Below are positions 35,420 to 46,047 of a DNA stretch of 64,000 bases, in pieces. The stretch spans positions 111,190-175,189 of the forward strand of contig JAUNGN010000003.1 in NCBI GenBank assembly GCA_030524425.1, in the 5' to 3' direction. Position 1 is the stretch's first letter. Each line of letters begins with the position of its first letter. The position numbers and the translations under genes are program-made. Under the pieces are notes generated by a model. That model ran no database searches, had not been told where the DNA came from, and saw only the letters and a list, made by a program, of their open reading frames with translations. The DNA comes from Clostridia bacterium (lineage in GTDB: Bacteria; Bacillota; Clostridia; Lachnospirales; CAG-274).

Positions 35420-38400
35420 TTAGTTGTTAGCCGCTAACTTCTTGTAACCTTCAAGTCTTCTCTTAGCGTCTTCAGCACACTTGTCAAATAACTCCTCAGC
35501 TACATCAGGGAATGCCTTAACAAGTGAAGTATATCTTACTTCGCCCTTAATGAATTCCTTAAAGTCAGCAGTAGGTTCCTTAGAATCTAATGTGAATACT
35601 TCACCAACAGGATTATATCTGTATAACTGCCAGTAACCACAATCTACAGCCTTCTTAGCCTCAATATGGAAGTTAGTTCTTAAACCATGGTTGATACATG
35701 GAGCGTAAGCAATAATTAATGATGGACCATCGTAAGCTTCAGCTTCCTTAAGAGCCTTCATTAACTGAGCCTTATCAGCACCCATACAAACCTGAGCAAC
35801 GTAAACATAACCGTAGCTCTTAGCAATCATACCTAAGTCCTTCTTACGTACTCTCTTACCTGCAGCAGCAAACTTAGCAATAGCAGCAGTTGGAGTAGCC
35901 TTAGAAGCCTGACCGCCTGTGTTAGAATAAACTTCTGTATCAAATACAAATACGTTTACATCTTCACCGGAAGCCAATACGTGGTCAACACCGCCGAAAC
36001 CGATATCATAAGCCCAGCCGTCACCACCAAAGATCCACTGGCTCTTCTTAACGAGCATATCCTTATGAGCAAGAACATACTTGCAGTCATCACAGTCAGC
36101 ACCGGCAGCTTCAATAGCAGAAACTAAAGCAGCAGAAGTAGCCTTAGACTCTTCGCCCTTGTTCATAGTATCTAACCAAGCCTGTGCAGCTGTCTTAACA
36201 TCTCCTTCAGGAGCATTATTAACAATATTGGTTACCTTTTCAGCAAGTAACTCTCTCTGCTGCTTAACACCTGTATACATACCGTAGCCAAACTCAGCAT
36301 TATCCTCAAATAATGAGTTACACCAAGCAGGACCCTGTCCCTTAGCATTAGTAGTATATGGAGTAGAAGGAGCAGAGCCGCCCCAAATTGAAGAACAACC
36401 TGTTGCATTGGCAATATACATTCTGTCACCAAATAACTGTGTAATTAATCTGGCATAAGCAGTTTCAGCACAGCCGCCGCAAGAACCGGAGAATTCAAGT
36501 AATGGCTGTTCGAACTGAGAACCCTTTACAGAGTACTTGTCCTCAGGATTATCCTTAGGATCAAGAGCGATAACGTAGTCCCAAGCTTCAACCTGATCTC
36601 TTGCGTCATCAATAGGAACCATCTTAAGCGGGTCAGACTTGCCGGCTAACGGACAAGATGCGATACAGTTACCACAGCCTGTACAGTCCATAATGTCAAC
36701 CTGCATTACATACTTATAACCTGCTTCCTTACCCTTGCCGTCTACAGCCTTAACTGTGGCAGGAGCCTTGCCGGCTTCATCCTCAGTTAAAAGGAATGGT
36801 CTGATACAAGCGTGTGGACATACAAATGCACACTGGTTACACTGTATACAGCTTGTTGGATCCCAAGTAGGAACATTAATAGCGATACCTCTCTTTTCAT
36901 AAGCAGCAGTACCGTGCTCAAATGTACCGTCTTCAATGCCCTTGAATGCAGATACAGGAAGAGTATCACCCTTCTGAGCGTTCATTACGTCAACAATATT
37001 CTTAATAAAATCAGGTCTTTCGCTTGTTGCAGCAGCAACATCTTCAGCATCAGCCCAGCTTGCAGGAATTTCTACCTTATGGAAACCTTCTGCACCTCTG
37101 TCAACAGCTGCATAGTTCATATTTACAATCTTTTCACCCTTCTTGCCGTAAGACTTAACGATGAATTCCTTCATGTACTTAATAGCATCATCCTTTGGAA
37201 TGATTTCAGTAATCATAAAGAATGCAGACTGTAATACCATATTGAACTTACTGCCAAGACCGATTTCCTTACCGATTTCAACAGCGTTAATAGTATAGAA
37301 ATTAATATTCTTGTTAGCTAAATCTCTCTTAACATTAGCAGGTAAATGAGTATCTAATTCTTCATCTGACCAAATAGTGTTTAATAAGAAGCTGCCGCCA
37401 TCCTTTAAGTTAGATGTCATATCATATTTATTTAAGTAAGACTGCTGATGACAAGCAACAAAGTCAGCCGTATCAATAAGATATGGTGAACGGATAGGAC
37501 TCTTACCAAATCTTAAGTGAGAATTAGTAATACCGCCTGACTTCTTAGAGTCATAAGCAAAGTATGCCTGAGCATACATATCAGTGTGGTCACCGATAAT
37601 CTTAATAGAGTTCTTGTTAGCACCTACAGTACCATCAGAACCAAGACCCCAGAATAAGCAGTTAGTAGTTCCCTCAGGAGTAACGTCTACAACTTCGCCT
37701 CTCTTTAATGAAAGACCTGTTACATCGTCATTGATAGCTAATGTAAAGCCATTCTTTGGAGCGTCTAAATCAAGATTCTCATAAACTGCAATAATATCAG
37801 CAGGAGTAGTATCCTTTGAACCAAGACCAAATCTGCCGCCAACGATAACAGGCTTTCTGTCACTGTTAAAGAATGCAGTACATACATCCTGGTATAAAGG
37901 CTCACCAAGAGAACCCGGTTCCTTAGTTCTGTCAAGAACAGCAATCTTCTTGGCAGAAGCAGGAATAGCCTCTAATAATTTTTCAGGAACAAATGGTCTG
38001 TATAAATGAACATTTACAAGACCAACCTTTTCGCCCTTAGCTGCAAGGTAGTCAATAGTACCTGTAATTGTATCACAGATAGAACCCATAGCAACGATAA
38101 CCTTTTCAGCATCAGGAGCACCGTAGTAATTAAATAACTTGTAATCTCTTCCTGTAAGCTTGCTGATTTCAGCCATATATTCCTCAACGATAGCAGGAGT
38201 TGCATCGTAGTAAGGATTACAAGCCTCACGAGCCTGGAAGAAGATATCGGGATTCTGAGCTGTACCTCTTGTACATGGATGCTCAGGATTAAGAGCATGC
38301 TCCTTAAATTCCTTAACCTTGTCCATATCAACAAGCTTAGCTAAATCATCATAGTCAAGAACTTCAATCTTCTGAATTTCGTGAGAAGTTCTGAAACCAT

Positions 38401-38914
38401 CAAAGAAGTGAAGGAAAGGAACCTTAGCCTTAATGGTAGAAAGGTGTGCAACAGCACCTAAGTCCATAACCTCCTGAACAGATGAAGAAGCTAACATAGC
38501 AAAACCTGTCTGACGACAAGCCATAACGTCAGAATGGTCACCAAAGATGTTAAGAGCATGGCTTGCTACACAACGAGCACTTACATGAAGTACACATGGA
38601 AGCAACTCACCTGCAATCTTATACATATTAGGGATCATAAGGAGTAAGCCCTGAGATGCAGTGTATGTAGTAGTTAAAGCACCGGATGCCAATGAACCGT
38701 GAACTGTACCGGCAGCACCTGCCTCAGACTGCATTTCAACAACCTTTACTGTCTGACCAAAAATATTCTTTTTACCTCTGGCTGCCCATTCATCTACGTA
38801 TTCAGCCATTGGAGAGGATGGTGTAATAGGGTAAATACCGGCAACTTCAGTAAACGCATAGGATACTGTAGCGGCTGCCTGATTACCATCCATAGTTTGC
38901 ATAACCTTTGACAT
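35420..38914 (-). CDS. nifJ: pyruvate:ferredoxin (flavodoxin) oxidoreductase
   Basis: 1164 residues, the usual single-chain length. Domains in order: pyruvate/TPP pyrimidine-binding domain starting GNQAAATVSYAFTEVAGIYPITPSSPMAE, domain II and III, two 4Fe-4S motifs (CIQCNQCAFVCPHAC and CTGCGNCIASCPLAGK), then the TPP diphosphate domain (GCSSIWGGSAPSTPY, GGDGWAYDIGFGGVDHVLASG). A final cysteine cluster binds the third FeS centre. Oxidises pyruvate to acetyl-CoA, CO2 and reduced ferredoxin, the core of anaerobic fermentation. Strong AAGGAGG site. Codon choice is more uniform than its neighbours, in keeping with high expression. Confidence 0.97.
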   Translation of the reverse strand: MSKVMQTMDGNQAAATVSYAFTEVAGIYPITPSSPMAEYVDEWAARGKKNIFGQTVKVVEMQSEAGAAGTVHGSLASGALTTTYTASQGLLLMIPNMYKIAGELLPCVLHVSARCVASHALNIFGDHSDVMACRQTGFAMLASSSVQEVMDLGAVAHLSTIKAKVPFLHFFDGFRTSHEIQKIEVLDYDDLAKLVDMDKVKEFKEHALNPEHPCTRGTAQNPDIFFQAREACNPYYDATPAIVEEYMAEISKLTGRDYKLFNYYGAPDAEKVIVAMGSICDTITGTIDYLAAKGEKVGLVNVHLYRPFVPEKLLEAIPASAKKIAVLDRTKEPGSLGEPLYQDVCTAFFNSDRKPVIVGGRFGLGSKDTTPADIIAVYENLDLDAPKNGFTLAINDDVTGLSLKRGEVVDVTPEGTTNCLFWGLGSDGTVGANKNSIKIIGDHTDMYAQAYFAYDSKKSGGITNSHLRFGKSPIRSPYLIDTADFVACHQQSYLNKYDMTSNLKDGGSFLLNTIWSDEELDTHLPANVKRDLANKNINFYTINAVEIGKEIGLGSKFNMVLQSAFFMITEIIPKDDAIKYMKEFIVKSYGKKGEKIVNMNYAAVDRGAEGFHKVEIPASWADAEDVAAATSERPDFIKNIVDVMNAQKGDTLPVSAFKGIEDGTFEHGTAAYEKRGIAINVPTWDPTSCIQCNQCAFVCPHACIRPFLLTEDEAGKAPATVKAVDGKGKEAGYKYVMQVDIMDCTGCGNCIASCPLAGKSDPLKMVPIDDARDQVEAWDYVIALDPKDNPEDKYSVKGSQFEQPLLEFSGSCGGCAETAYARLITQLFGDRMYIANATGCSSIWGGSAPSTPYTTNAKGQGPAWCNSLFEDNAEFGYGMYTGVKQQRELLAEKVTNIVNNAPEGDVKTAAQAWLDTMNKGEESKATSAALVSAIEAAGADCDDCKYVLAHKDMLVKKSQWIFGGDGWAYDIGFGGVDHVLASGEDVNVFVFDTEVYSNTGGQASKATPTAAIAKFAAAGKRVRKKDLGMIAKSYGYVYVAQVCMGADKAQLMKALKEAEAYDGPSLIIAYAPCINHGLRTNFHIEAKKAVDCGYWQLYRYNPVGEVFTLDSKEPTADFKEFIKGEVRYTSLVKAFPDVAEELFDKCAEDAKRRLEGYKKLAANN

Positions 38915-39097
38915 TGTAAAATCCTCCTTAATTAAGAATTATTAATTGAGGGTGGTTAACCCTTTGTGAATAAATATAATGCAGGTTGCAAAATATTCTA
39001 ATAATATTATAACAAGTTTTGGCGAAATAGTAAACCACAAATTTAATTTTTTTTATAAAAATATTTGGCTGTTATTAAATTATTTTATATATTGTGT
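38915..39097. promoter_or_regulatory. nifJ upstream region
   Basis: On the minus strand a TATAAT (about 39011-39016) stands 17 bases after TTTACT, a likely nifJ promoter, and AGGGTTAACCACCCT (about 38947-38961) forms a short inverted repeat in the leader. I see no Rex-type TTGTTAAnnnnTTAACAA site. Confidence 0.45.
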
Positions 39098-39126
39098 TTG
39101 ACTTAATTAAAAAAGTAGTTTACAAT
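39098..39126 (+). promoter_or_regulatory. sigma-A-type promoter
   Basis: TTGACT (39098-39103), 17-base spacer, TACAAT (39121-39126), driving the 519-residue gene that starts at 39207. Confidence 0.6.
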
Positions 39127-39206
39127 ATATTGTTAATGGATATTATAAATTATCAGAGGAAAGTAATATTTGTTTCCTTTGGGATTAAATAAATAAGAGG
39201 TGTTAT

Positions 39207-40766
39207 ATGTTTAAATATGATATAGTTGAAAATAGTATTATAGATGTGTTAAATAAAAGTTTTTTAATGGAGTTTGAAAGTATATATAAGAGTATTAGGA
39301 TTAAGGGGAAAGGCTGCCTTATAGAGTATATTTCAGCTTTTTTCAGAAAATGGTACTATTCAGCATTGATTGAAGATACAATTATTACTCCCAATTGTAT
39401 TGCAGAGTACGGAGCAGGAGCGGAATATGTTTATCCCGTTATAAAGAGTAAAACTATAAACAGAATTGGAAGCCTTAATATAAGCAATATAAAATACAGT
39501 TTAGATAATCACCCTATTTGCTTTGATTTCAGAGGCCTAGTTGAGAATTTTAAGAATGGAATCGCCTTGGATGCTGACTTTAAAATGGATTTCTGTGATA
39601 TAAAAAAAATTGACAATATTACAAATTATGACTCAAACTATATAACTTATCTGTTTATGCTTGGCATGGATTTGGGATATATTGAAAAAATGCCTTCAGT
39701 AGGCGTGTCAATGTACTGTACAACAGGAACAGCTGATGAGCTTGACAGCATTAGCAATAAAGATTTGCTTATTAAACTTACTGAGGCTGCAATCAAGATT
39801 TCGGCAAGCTTTTTGAGTGATGATTTTATGGGGGAAAATTATATTGTTACTGAGTCCGTGATAAGGGAGTGGCTTAAAAATCCTGAGCCTATTGATAAAA
39901 TATTTGAGGAGGCTTATGGCGAAATTGCCTTAGAAATTTCTGATTCAATATTAATTGAAGATATGGATGAAATGGAAAGGCTTATAACAGCAAAGACTTA
40001 TGCAAGAGGAATAATACTTGATAAGTGGTTCTTAACTCCTTTCAGCTATTATTTCAGATTTATAGATACAACATATATGTATGAATTTTCTTTTTATGAT
40101 GAAATGATGTTTTTGATAAATGCTGTAGAAACAAATAAAGTGTTCAAGGAAGAAACTATTATTGATTCAGCTGTGTATTCTCCGTGTACTATGTATAAGC
40201 TTTCTAAGTTAGGTTCTGATTATTTTGAAATTGAATATGAAGATAAAATACCATATATATTTAAAAATATGAAGGCAGAGGATATTTTGGATGCTGCAAT
40301 AGGTAATTACGAGGATGGAAGATTTAAGATTTTAAATGCATATGAGCCTGAATTTGATGTTTACAATTTGCGAATAACCGATGCGGAAAATGATTTATGG
40401 TTTAATTTGGAGGTTAAAGAAAATATGACACTTGATAATCTCCATGTTTATATTACTAATATTTTTCAGACCCCTGTAATTATTTGTCAAAGCTATAGAT
40501 TTTATAAGCTGCCTGCAAGTCCGTTTACTGAATATACTCCGAGATTTATGGAAATGAGAGGCCCGCATACAGAAGATAATACGGTTAAAGGTCTTTTGGA
40601 TATAGGTGAGGAGTGTTATTATGAGGTGGTTTTGCTGAGTAAGTCTGATAAACTGGAGTCACGTACTATAAATATAAAGCTTAAGGATATAATAAGAAAT
40701 AAAAGCGGTGTGCCATATCCAAGGATAGGTGAAGTCAGTCCTGAAATAAAAATGAAATTTAAATAA
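39207..40766 (+). CDS. unknown 519-residue protein with a pRiA4b ORF-3-like C-terminal region
   Basis: I do not recognise the first ~390 residues: acidic, mixed helix/strand, no signal peptide, no membrane span, no clear catalytic motif. Residues ~395-515 (YNLRITDAENDLWFNLEV, then MTLDNLHVYITNIFQ) follow the pattern of the pRiA4b ORF-3-like domain, in which LxxLHxxIxxxF is a hallmark; that similarity is by eye and modest. AGAGGTG precedes the ATG. The SLH-like lipoprotein follows 47 bases later and may be cotranscribed. Function unknown. Confidence 0.75.
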   Translation: MFKYDIVENSIIDVLNKSFLMEFESIYKSIRIKGKGCLIEYISAFFRKWYYSALIEDTIITPNCIAEYGAGAEYVYPVIKSKTINRIGSLNISNIKYSLDNHPICFDFRGLVENFKNGIALDADFKMDFCDIKKIDNITNYDSNYITYLFMLGMDLGYIEKMPSVGVSMYCTTGTADELDSISNKDLLIKLTEAAIKISASFLSDDFMGENYIVTESVIREWLKNPEPIDKIFEEAYGEIALEISDSILIEDMDEMERLITAKTYARGIILDKWFLTPFSYYFRFIDTTYMYEFSFYDEMMFLINAVETNKVFKEETIIDSAVYSPCTMYKLSKLGSDYFEIEYEDKIPYIFKNMKAEDILDAAIGNYEDGRFKILNAYEPEFDVYNLRITDAENDLWFNLEVKENMTLDNLHVYITNIFQTPVIICQSYRFYKLPASPFTEYTPRFMEMRGPHTEDNTVKGLLDIGEECYYEVVLLSKSDKLESRTINIKLKDIIRNKSGVPYPRIGEVSPEIKMKFK

Positions 40767-40813
40767 CATAAAATAAATTTCTGTGCATATATATACTTTT
40801 AGGAGGTAGTGAT

Positions 40814-41605
40814 ATGTTCAGAAATTTTTTTATTGTTTTAATTGTACTTGCGTTAGTCGGATGCGGCAAGGAATCCATAAATAATACACAAATCGGTATA
40901 GTAGGTGAAAATGAGCCTATAACAAGGGCTGAAGCCGCAAGAATGGTATCTCTTAACAGTTATGGTATTGAAGAGATAAATGCTATGGAGAGGAAAATAA
41001 CATTTCAGGATACTGATATAAGCAAATGGTATGACAAGTATATAAATGCTGCTTTTACCGCTAATTTAATTGCAGGTGTTGACAGCGAGCATTTTGCTCC
41101 GGATGAATATTTGTCTTTAAGGCAGGCTCAGTTTTTGCTGGACAAGCTGAAGCCTGATAATAAGGTAAAGCTTCAGTATGCACAGGAGGACAAGGACAAG
41201 CCTATACCTTACAATATATGGGTATCTGCATTTGAAAGGGATATGAATACCGAAAAGCTTAAGACACAGGAGCTTAAAATATATGCTGACAAGTCACAAT
41301 GCAAAAGCCTCGGAGATAATTTTCTTATTACGGATTTAGGTATTACTTATTATGAAGGTAATGAAAATTTAAGCAGTAAAAACGAAATAAGTGCAATAGT
41401 GAACAAAAACACAATAGCTGCTTTAAAAACCATAAATGAAATTAAGGAATATGACAATCTTGAGGTTGTGGAAAGTACTGATAAATATATAAGAGTAAAA
41501 GTTCCGGGAGGAACCAGAAAATTTAATATTGAGGGTAACACTGCTGATGTGGGAGATGTTGTAAAAATAGAAATTGACAGTGAAGGGGGATACACTATAA
41601 AGTAG
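40814..41605 (+). CDS. SLH-domain-like lipoprotein
   Basis: 263 residues. Lipobox ALVGC places the lipidated cysteine at residue 17. Residues ~35-115 hold two SLH-type repeats (ITRAEAARMVSL, then FQDTDISKWYDKYINAAFTANLIAGVD and FAPDEYLSLRQAQFLLDKL). The rest is a mixed beta region of unknown fold ending in a short KI-rich stretch. SLH repeats bind secondary cell-wall polymers, so the protein would sit between membrane and wall. Confidence 0.82.
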   Translation: MFRNFFIVLIVLALVGCGKESINNTQIGIVGENEPITRAEAARMVSLNSYGIEEINAMERKITFQDTDISKWYDKYINAAFTANLIAGVDSEHFAPDEYLSLRQAQFLLDKLKPDNKVKLQYAQEDKDKPIPYNIWVSAFERDMNTEKLKTQELKIYADKSQCKSLGDNFLITDLGITYYEGNENLSSKNEISAIVNKNTIAALKTINEIKEYDNLEVVESTDKYIRVKVPGGTRKFNIEGNTADVGDVVKIEIDSEGGYTIK

Positions 41606-41621
41606 TGTTATAAAAAGAGTG

Positions 41622-41649
41622 AGAGTGTGCTGCATTGGCAGCACACTCT
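41622..41649. terminator. bidirectional terminator
   Basis: AGAGTGTGCTGC (41622-41633) pairs perfectly with GCAGCACACTCT (41638-41649) between convergent genes. Confidence 0.75.
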
Positions 41650-42291
41650 TTATCTTACTTCCTGAACAGATTCAATTATGTAACCCTTAGCCTTAATATC
41701 TTCTATAGCCTTCTCAACATCAAAGGAACGAACCTTAACTACCATTTCAAGTCTGCCGTTCTCATTAATGTTACTGATATTTCTTATATCAATACCATAA
41801 GAGGCAAAAATCTGTGTAATTTCTGCAAATACACCTGTTTTATCTGCTGCTGAAATTGCAACTCTTGTACCTTCAGCCTTAACACCCATAATATCAATAA
41901 AAGCCCGGAATATATCTGTTCTTGTAATAATGCCTACAAGATATTCGCCGTCAGTAACAGGCAGTGAGCTTATTCTGTTTTCTTTCATAACAAGGGCAGC
42001 GTCTTCAAGCAAAGCATTTTTATTTATCTTAAAAATACCTGTCTTCATTATATCCTTAACTTTTGTTTTACTAAGCAAATAATTAATCTCATAAACGCTG
42101 AGAGAAGTTGCACTTGACGGATTAACCTCAGCGAGAAGTTTTTCTGTAACAAGACCAATAAGCTTGTTGTCACTGTCTACAACAGGCAGTTGTGAAAATC
42201 TGCCTTCCTTCATAAGCTGATAAGCCTTTGCAACGGAATAATCTGGCATAACTACAGTTGGTCTTCTTGTCATTCTTTCATGTACATACAT
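41650..42291 (-). CDS. CBS-pair plus ACT domain protein (AcuB-like)
   Basis: 213 residues: CBS1 (~1-55, MTRRPTVVMPDYSVAKAYQLM), CBS2 (~80-130, VKDIMKTGIFKINKNALLEDA), then an ACT domain (~140-210, RVAISAADKTGVFAEITQIFASYGIDI). This architecture binds adenine nucleotides and a small ligand, often an amino acid, and is widespread in Clostridia without a settled role. Confidence 0.92.
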   Translation of the reverse strand: MYVHERMTRRPTVVMPDYSVAKAYQLMKEGRFSQLPVVDSDNKLIGLVTEKLLAEVNPSSATSLSVYEINYLLSKTKVKDIMKTGIFKINKNALLEDAALVMKENRISSLPVTDGEYLVGIITRTDIFRAFIDIMGVKAEGTRVAISAADKTGVFAEITQIFASYGIDIRNISNINENGRLEMVVKVRSFDVEKAIEDIKAKGYIIESVQEVR

Positions 42292-42398
42292 AAAAGCACC
42301 CCCTCAAAATAGTATATTTTCTTTAAACTAATAATACCACAAAAGCAATAAAAAAGAAAGTGGTATTTAAAATAAATGTAAAAAAAATATTTTTAGGC

Positions 42399-42427
42399 TT
42401 GTAATGACAAAAATTTTGGTGTATACT
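42399..42427 (+). promoter_or_regulatory. sigma-A-type promoter of the transketolase gene
   Basis: TTGTAA (42399-42404), 17-base spacer, TATACT (42422-42427). Confidence 0.55.
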
Positions 42428-42493
42428 AACCATAATGCGTTTTTATGCAAAAAAATAGAATTTTTGGAAATATTAATTTCGGAGGTTTTAAAA

Positions 42494-44482
42494 ATGAATT
42501 CTCAAGAATTATTAACAATAAATTGTATGAGAATACTTAGTGCTGAGGCCATTGAAAAAGCTAAGTCAGGTCATCCGGGTATTACTATGGGTGCAGCACC
42601 AATGGCTTATGAGCTTTGGGCTAAGCATTTAAAGCATAATCCTGAAAAGCCTGACTGGGCAGACAGAGACAGATTTGTGTTATCTGCAGGTCATGGTTCA
42701 ATGCTTTTATATTCTCTTTTACATCTTTTCGGATATGGTTTAACTATTGATGATATTAAGAATTTCCGCCAGTTTGGTTCTAATACACCGGGTCATCCGG
42801 AATTTAATCATACTGCCGGTGTTGATGCAAGTACAGGACCTTTAGGCCAGGGCTTTGCAAATGCTGTTGGTATGGCTATGGCGGAGGCTCATCTTGCAGC
42901 TAAATTTAACACGGAAGATTATAAAATTGTTGACCATTATTCTTATGCATTATGTGGTGACGGCTGTATGATGGAGGGTATTTCCTATGAGGCAGCCTCT
43001 CTTGCCGGTACACTTGGCTTGGGAAAACTTATTGTATTATATGATTCAAACAATATTACTATTGAGGGGAATACGGATTTAACATTTACCGAAGATGTAA
43101 AGGCAAGATTTGAGGCTCTTAACTGGCATACTCTTTATGTTGAGGACGGTACAGATATTGATGCTATAGGCAAAGCTATTGAGGAGGCTAAGACTGTAAC
43201 TGACAAGCCTTCACTTATTGAAATAAAGACTGTAATAGGTCATGGATCACCTAACAAGGCAGGAAGCAATTCATCTCATGGTGCGCCTTTAGGTGCTGAT
43301 GAGGTTAAGGCAACAAAGGCAAATCTTGGCTGGAATTATGATGAGGATTTCTTTGTGCCTGATGAAGTTAAGGCTAATATGGAAGAAATTAAGGCTAACC
43401 TTAAAAATGAAGGTGACAAATGGGATAAACTTTATGCTGAATATAAGGCAAAGCATCCTGAGCTTGCAAAGGAATACGAGGAATGGATTGCTGATGATTT
43501 TGCAGAAGATTTAATAGAGGATGACAGCTTTTGGTTAAATGAAGGTGATATGGCTACAAGAGCCTGTTCAGAAAAGATTTTAAATATGCTTTCAAAGAAA
43601 ATGCCTAATCTTTTCGGAGGTTCAGCAGACCTTTCACCGTCTAATAAGTCTGAAATGAAGGACAGAGAGTTCTTCACAAAGAATAACAGACTTGGATCAA
43701 ATATGCACTTTGGTATAAGAGAGCTTGCTATGACAGCTATTGCAAATGGTATGTATTACCACGGCGGTGTAAGACCTTATATTGCAAGTTTCTTTGTTTT
43801 CAGTGACTATATGAAGCCTGCGTTAAGAGTATCAGCTATTTCAGGCTTACCTGTTATAAGCATTCTTACTCACGACAGTATCGGTGTTGGTGAGGACGGT
43901 CCCACACATCAGCCTGTTGAACAGTTGTCTGCTTACAGAAGCACTCCTAACTTTAATGTATGGAGACCTTGTGATATAAATGAGTCTGCTGCTGCATGGT
44001 ATAGTGCAGCTACAGAAAAGTCAACGCCTACTGCTCTTGTATTTACAAGACAGACTACAAAGAATATTGGAATTGACGGCAGAGAGGCCTTGAAGGGCGG
44101 CTATGTAATAAGAAGGTCATTTAAAGAAACTCCTGATATTATTCTTATTGCAACAGGTTCTGAGGTCGGTCTTGTATATGACGCTTATGATGTATTAAAG
44201 GAAAAGGGTATTTCAGCACAGGTAGTAAGTATGCCTTGTGTCGAGGTGTTTGAAAAGCAGTCTGAGGAATATAAAAACTCCGTACTTCCTAAGAATGTAG
44301 GAAAGAGAATAGTTGTTGAGGCTTCTTTTGATATGTCATGGTACAGATATATAGGCTTGGAGGGTGAAATTATAGGTATGACTGAATTTGGTCAGTCAGC
44401 ACCTTATTCAGTATTGTTCAAGCATTACGGATTTACTGTTGACAATGTGGTTGAAAAAGCTGTAAAGCTTTTGGATAAGTAA
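42494..44482 (+). CDS. tkt: transketolase
   Basis: 662 residues, single-chain transketolase. [17 protein letters not shown] at the start, the TPP motif GDGCMMEG…[10 protein letters not shown], then the pyrimidine domain ([31 protein letters not shown]) and the C-terminal domain. ATG 42494 follows GGAGG; longer in-frame starts have no ribosome site. Carries C2 units in the non-oxidative pentose phosphate pathway, making ribose for nucleotides. Confidence 0.97.
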   Translation: MNSQELLTINCMRILSAEAIEKAKSGHPGITMGAAPMAYELWAKHLKHNPEKPDWADRDRFVLSAGHGSMLLYSLLHLFGYGLTIDDIKNFRQFGSNTPGHPEFNHTAGVDASTGPLGQGFANAVGMAMAEAHLAAKFNTEDYKIVDHYSYALCGDGCMMEGISYEAASLAGTLGLGKLIVLYDSNNITIEGNTDLTFTEDVKARFEALNWHTLYVEDGTDIDAIGKAIEEAKTVTDKPSLIEIKTVIGHGSPNKAGSNSSHGAPLGADEVKATKANLGWNYDEDFFVPDEVKANMEEIKANLKNEGDKWDKLYAEYKAKHPELAKEYEEWIADDFAEDLIEDDSFWLNEGDMATRACSEKILNMLSKKMPNLFGGSADLSPSNKSEMKDREFFTKNNRLGSNMHFGIRELAMTAIANGMYYHGGVRPYIASFFVFSDYMKPALRVSAISGLPVISILTHDSIGVGEDGPTHQPVEQLSAYRSTPNFNVWRPCDINESAAAWYSAATEKSTPTALVFTRQTTKNIGIDGREALKGGYVIRRSFKETPDIILIATGSEVGLVYDAYDVLKEKGISAQVVSMPCVEVFEKQSEEYKNSVLPKNVGKRIVVEASFDMSWYRYIGLEGEIIGMTEFGQSAPYSVLFKHYGFTVDNVVEKAVKLLDK

Positions 44483-44487
44483 TTTTT

Positions 44488-44514
44488 AGCGGGAGCCTTA
44501 AACTCCCGCTTTTT
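44488..44514 (+). terminator. terminator of tkt
   Basis: AGCGGGAG (44488-44495) pairs with CTCCCGCT (44503-44510), then Ts. Confidence 0.8.
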
Positions 44515-44528
44515 GCATAGGTGGATGT

Positions 44529-45119
44529 ATGGATAAATTAAAAAAACAAATGGATTTTCTCATAGAAATTTCCAAAATGAAAAGTATATACCGACAGTCC
44601 GTATATTTTGAGGATGGCAGACTTAAAAGAGAAAATGACGCAGAGCACAGCTGGCATATGTGTATGTATGCTATGGTTCTGGAGGAATATGCACCAAAGG
44701 GTACAGATATTTCAAAGTGTATTAAAATGATGCTTATTCATGACCTTGTTGAAATATATGCAGGGGATACTTATTTGTATGATGAAAAGGGATATGAGGA
44801 TAAGGAAGAAAGAGAACAGGCAGCAGCAGATAAGCTTTATGCAATTCTTGGTGAACAGGGAGAAGAGCTTAAAAAACTGTGGTATGAATTTGAGGCTAAT
44901 GAGACTCTTGAATCTCAGTTTGCCAATACCCTTGACAGAATGCAGCCGCTTTTGCTGAATTATCTTACCAAAGGTGCCAAGTGGAAGGAAAATAAGGTAC
45001 ATGTTTCACAGGTTATTGATAAGGGTAAATGGAAAACAAGAAATGTGGATGAAAGAATAAGAAAATTTGTAATGGATTTGTTGGAGGAGAGCGTTGAAAA
45101 GGGCTATCTTCTGCCATAA
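44529..45119 (+). CDS. HD-domain hydrolase (YfbR/5'-deoxynucleotidase-like)
   Basis: 196 residues. HD metal site: AEHSWHM (first His), LIHDLVEIYAGD (HD pair) and TLDRMQPLL (last Asp). Members act on deoxynucleoside monophosphates or related phosphates; the substrate here is not known. It overlaps nothing upstream, but the argB-like gene starts 13 bases after its stop. Confidence 0.88.
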   Translation: MDKLKKQMDFLIEISKMKSIYRQSVYFEDGRLKRENDAEHSWHMCMYAMVLEEYAPKGTDISKCIKMMLIHDLVEIYAGDTYLYDEKGYEDKEEREQAAADKLYAILGEQGEELKKLWYEFEANETLESQFANTLDRMQPLLLNYLTKGAKWKENKVHVSQVIDKGKWKTRNVDERIRKFVMDLLEESVEKGYLLP

Positions 45120-45132
45120 AGAGGTGAAAAAA

Positions 45133-46047
45133 ATGAGTGAACTTGATAAAATTGTAGATAAGGCGGAAATATTGACAGAGGCTTTGCCATATATAAGAGA
45201 TTTCCATAATAAGAAGGTTGTTATTAAATACGGAAGTCAGGTATTAAAGGATAAAAATGTTGCCGAAAGCGTAATGGAGGATATTGTGCTTTTGAAGCTT
45301 ATTGGTATGCAGCCTGTTATTGTACACAGCGGAAGCAATGAAATTAACAGGTGGCTTAAGGCTATCGGCAAGGATATTGAATATTATGACAACAGCAGAG
45401 TAACCGACAAGGAAACTATTGAAATAGTTGAAATGGTACTTGGAAAAATAAATAAAGACCTGGTACAGATGATTGAAAAGCATGGTGCTAAGGCTGTAGG
45501 TATATGCGGTAAGGACAGCGGTACAATAAGAGTAAGCAAAAAACAGGTTAAGGGTAAGGATATTGGCTATTTTGGTAAGATAGAGAGTATAAATACAGAG
45601 TTAATTGATGACCTTCTTGAAAGAGATTTTATACCTGTAATTTCATCAATTGGTATAAGCGATGATTTTGAAAGCTACAATTTGAAGGCTGATGATGTTG
45701 CAGGTGCTGTTGCAAAGGCTTTAAAAGCCGAAAAGCTTCTTTTCCTTGCAAGAGAGGACGGAATTTATCCTATGGGTGACAGTGAGGTGCCTAAGGCTAT
45801 GATAACTGTTGATGAGGCTAAGGAAATTATAGAAAATGCAACACTTGATGTTGCTACCTTAAATAAGCTGATATGTGCTGTAGATGCCATTACAAACGGT
45901 GTTCACAGAGTACATATTGTAGATGGCTCCATTGAACATAGTGTGCTTTTAGAGTTCTTTACTGTTTTCGGCAGCGGAACAGCAATTGTGGATAATGATA
46001 AGGTGTTGTATCCTCACGAAAAGGATTACAGAAAGCAGGTAAATTAA
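45133..46047 (+). CDS. acetylglutamate-kinase-like amino acid kinase with altered glycine loops
   Basis: 304 residues, clearly ArgB-like by length, order and C-terminus (NGVHRVHIVDGSIEHSVLLEFFT). Yet the usual KYGGNA reads KYGSQV (G34, S35), the HGGG loop reads HSGSN (H65-S68), GLRVTD reads NSRVTD, and GGMIPKV reads DVATLNKL. K32, the R before VTD and the last lysine stay. Each replaced glycine is in a substrate or phosphate loop, so the enzyme may use another acyl-amino acid or be weakened. ATG 45133 follows GAGGTG. No other arginine genes are near; a cupin gene overlaps its stop. Confidence 0.8.
   Translation: MSELDKIVDKAEILTEALPYIRDFHNKKVVIKYGSQVLKDKNVAESVMEDIVLLKLIGMQPVIVHSGSNEINRWLKAIGKDIEYYDNSRVTDKETIEIVEMVLGKINKDLVQMIEKHGAKAVGICGKDSGTIRVSKKQVKGKDIGYFGKIESINTELIDDLLERDFIPVISSIGISDDFESYNLKADDVAGAVAKALKAEKLLFLAREDGIYPMGDSEVPKAMITVDEAKEIIENATLDVATLNKLICAVDAITNGVHRVHIVDGSIEHSVLLEFFTVFGSGTAIVDNDKVLYPHEKDYRKQVN

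Noticed and set aside
36081..38911. Several open frames on the plus strand opposite nifJ
   Set aside because: They are antisense to a highly conserved, strongly coding gene, lack ribosome sites and have no family resemblance.
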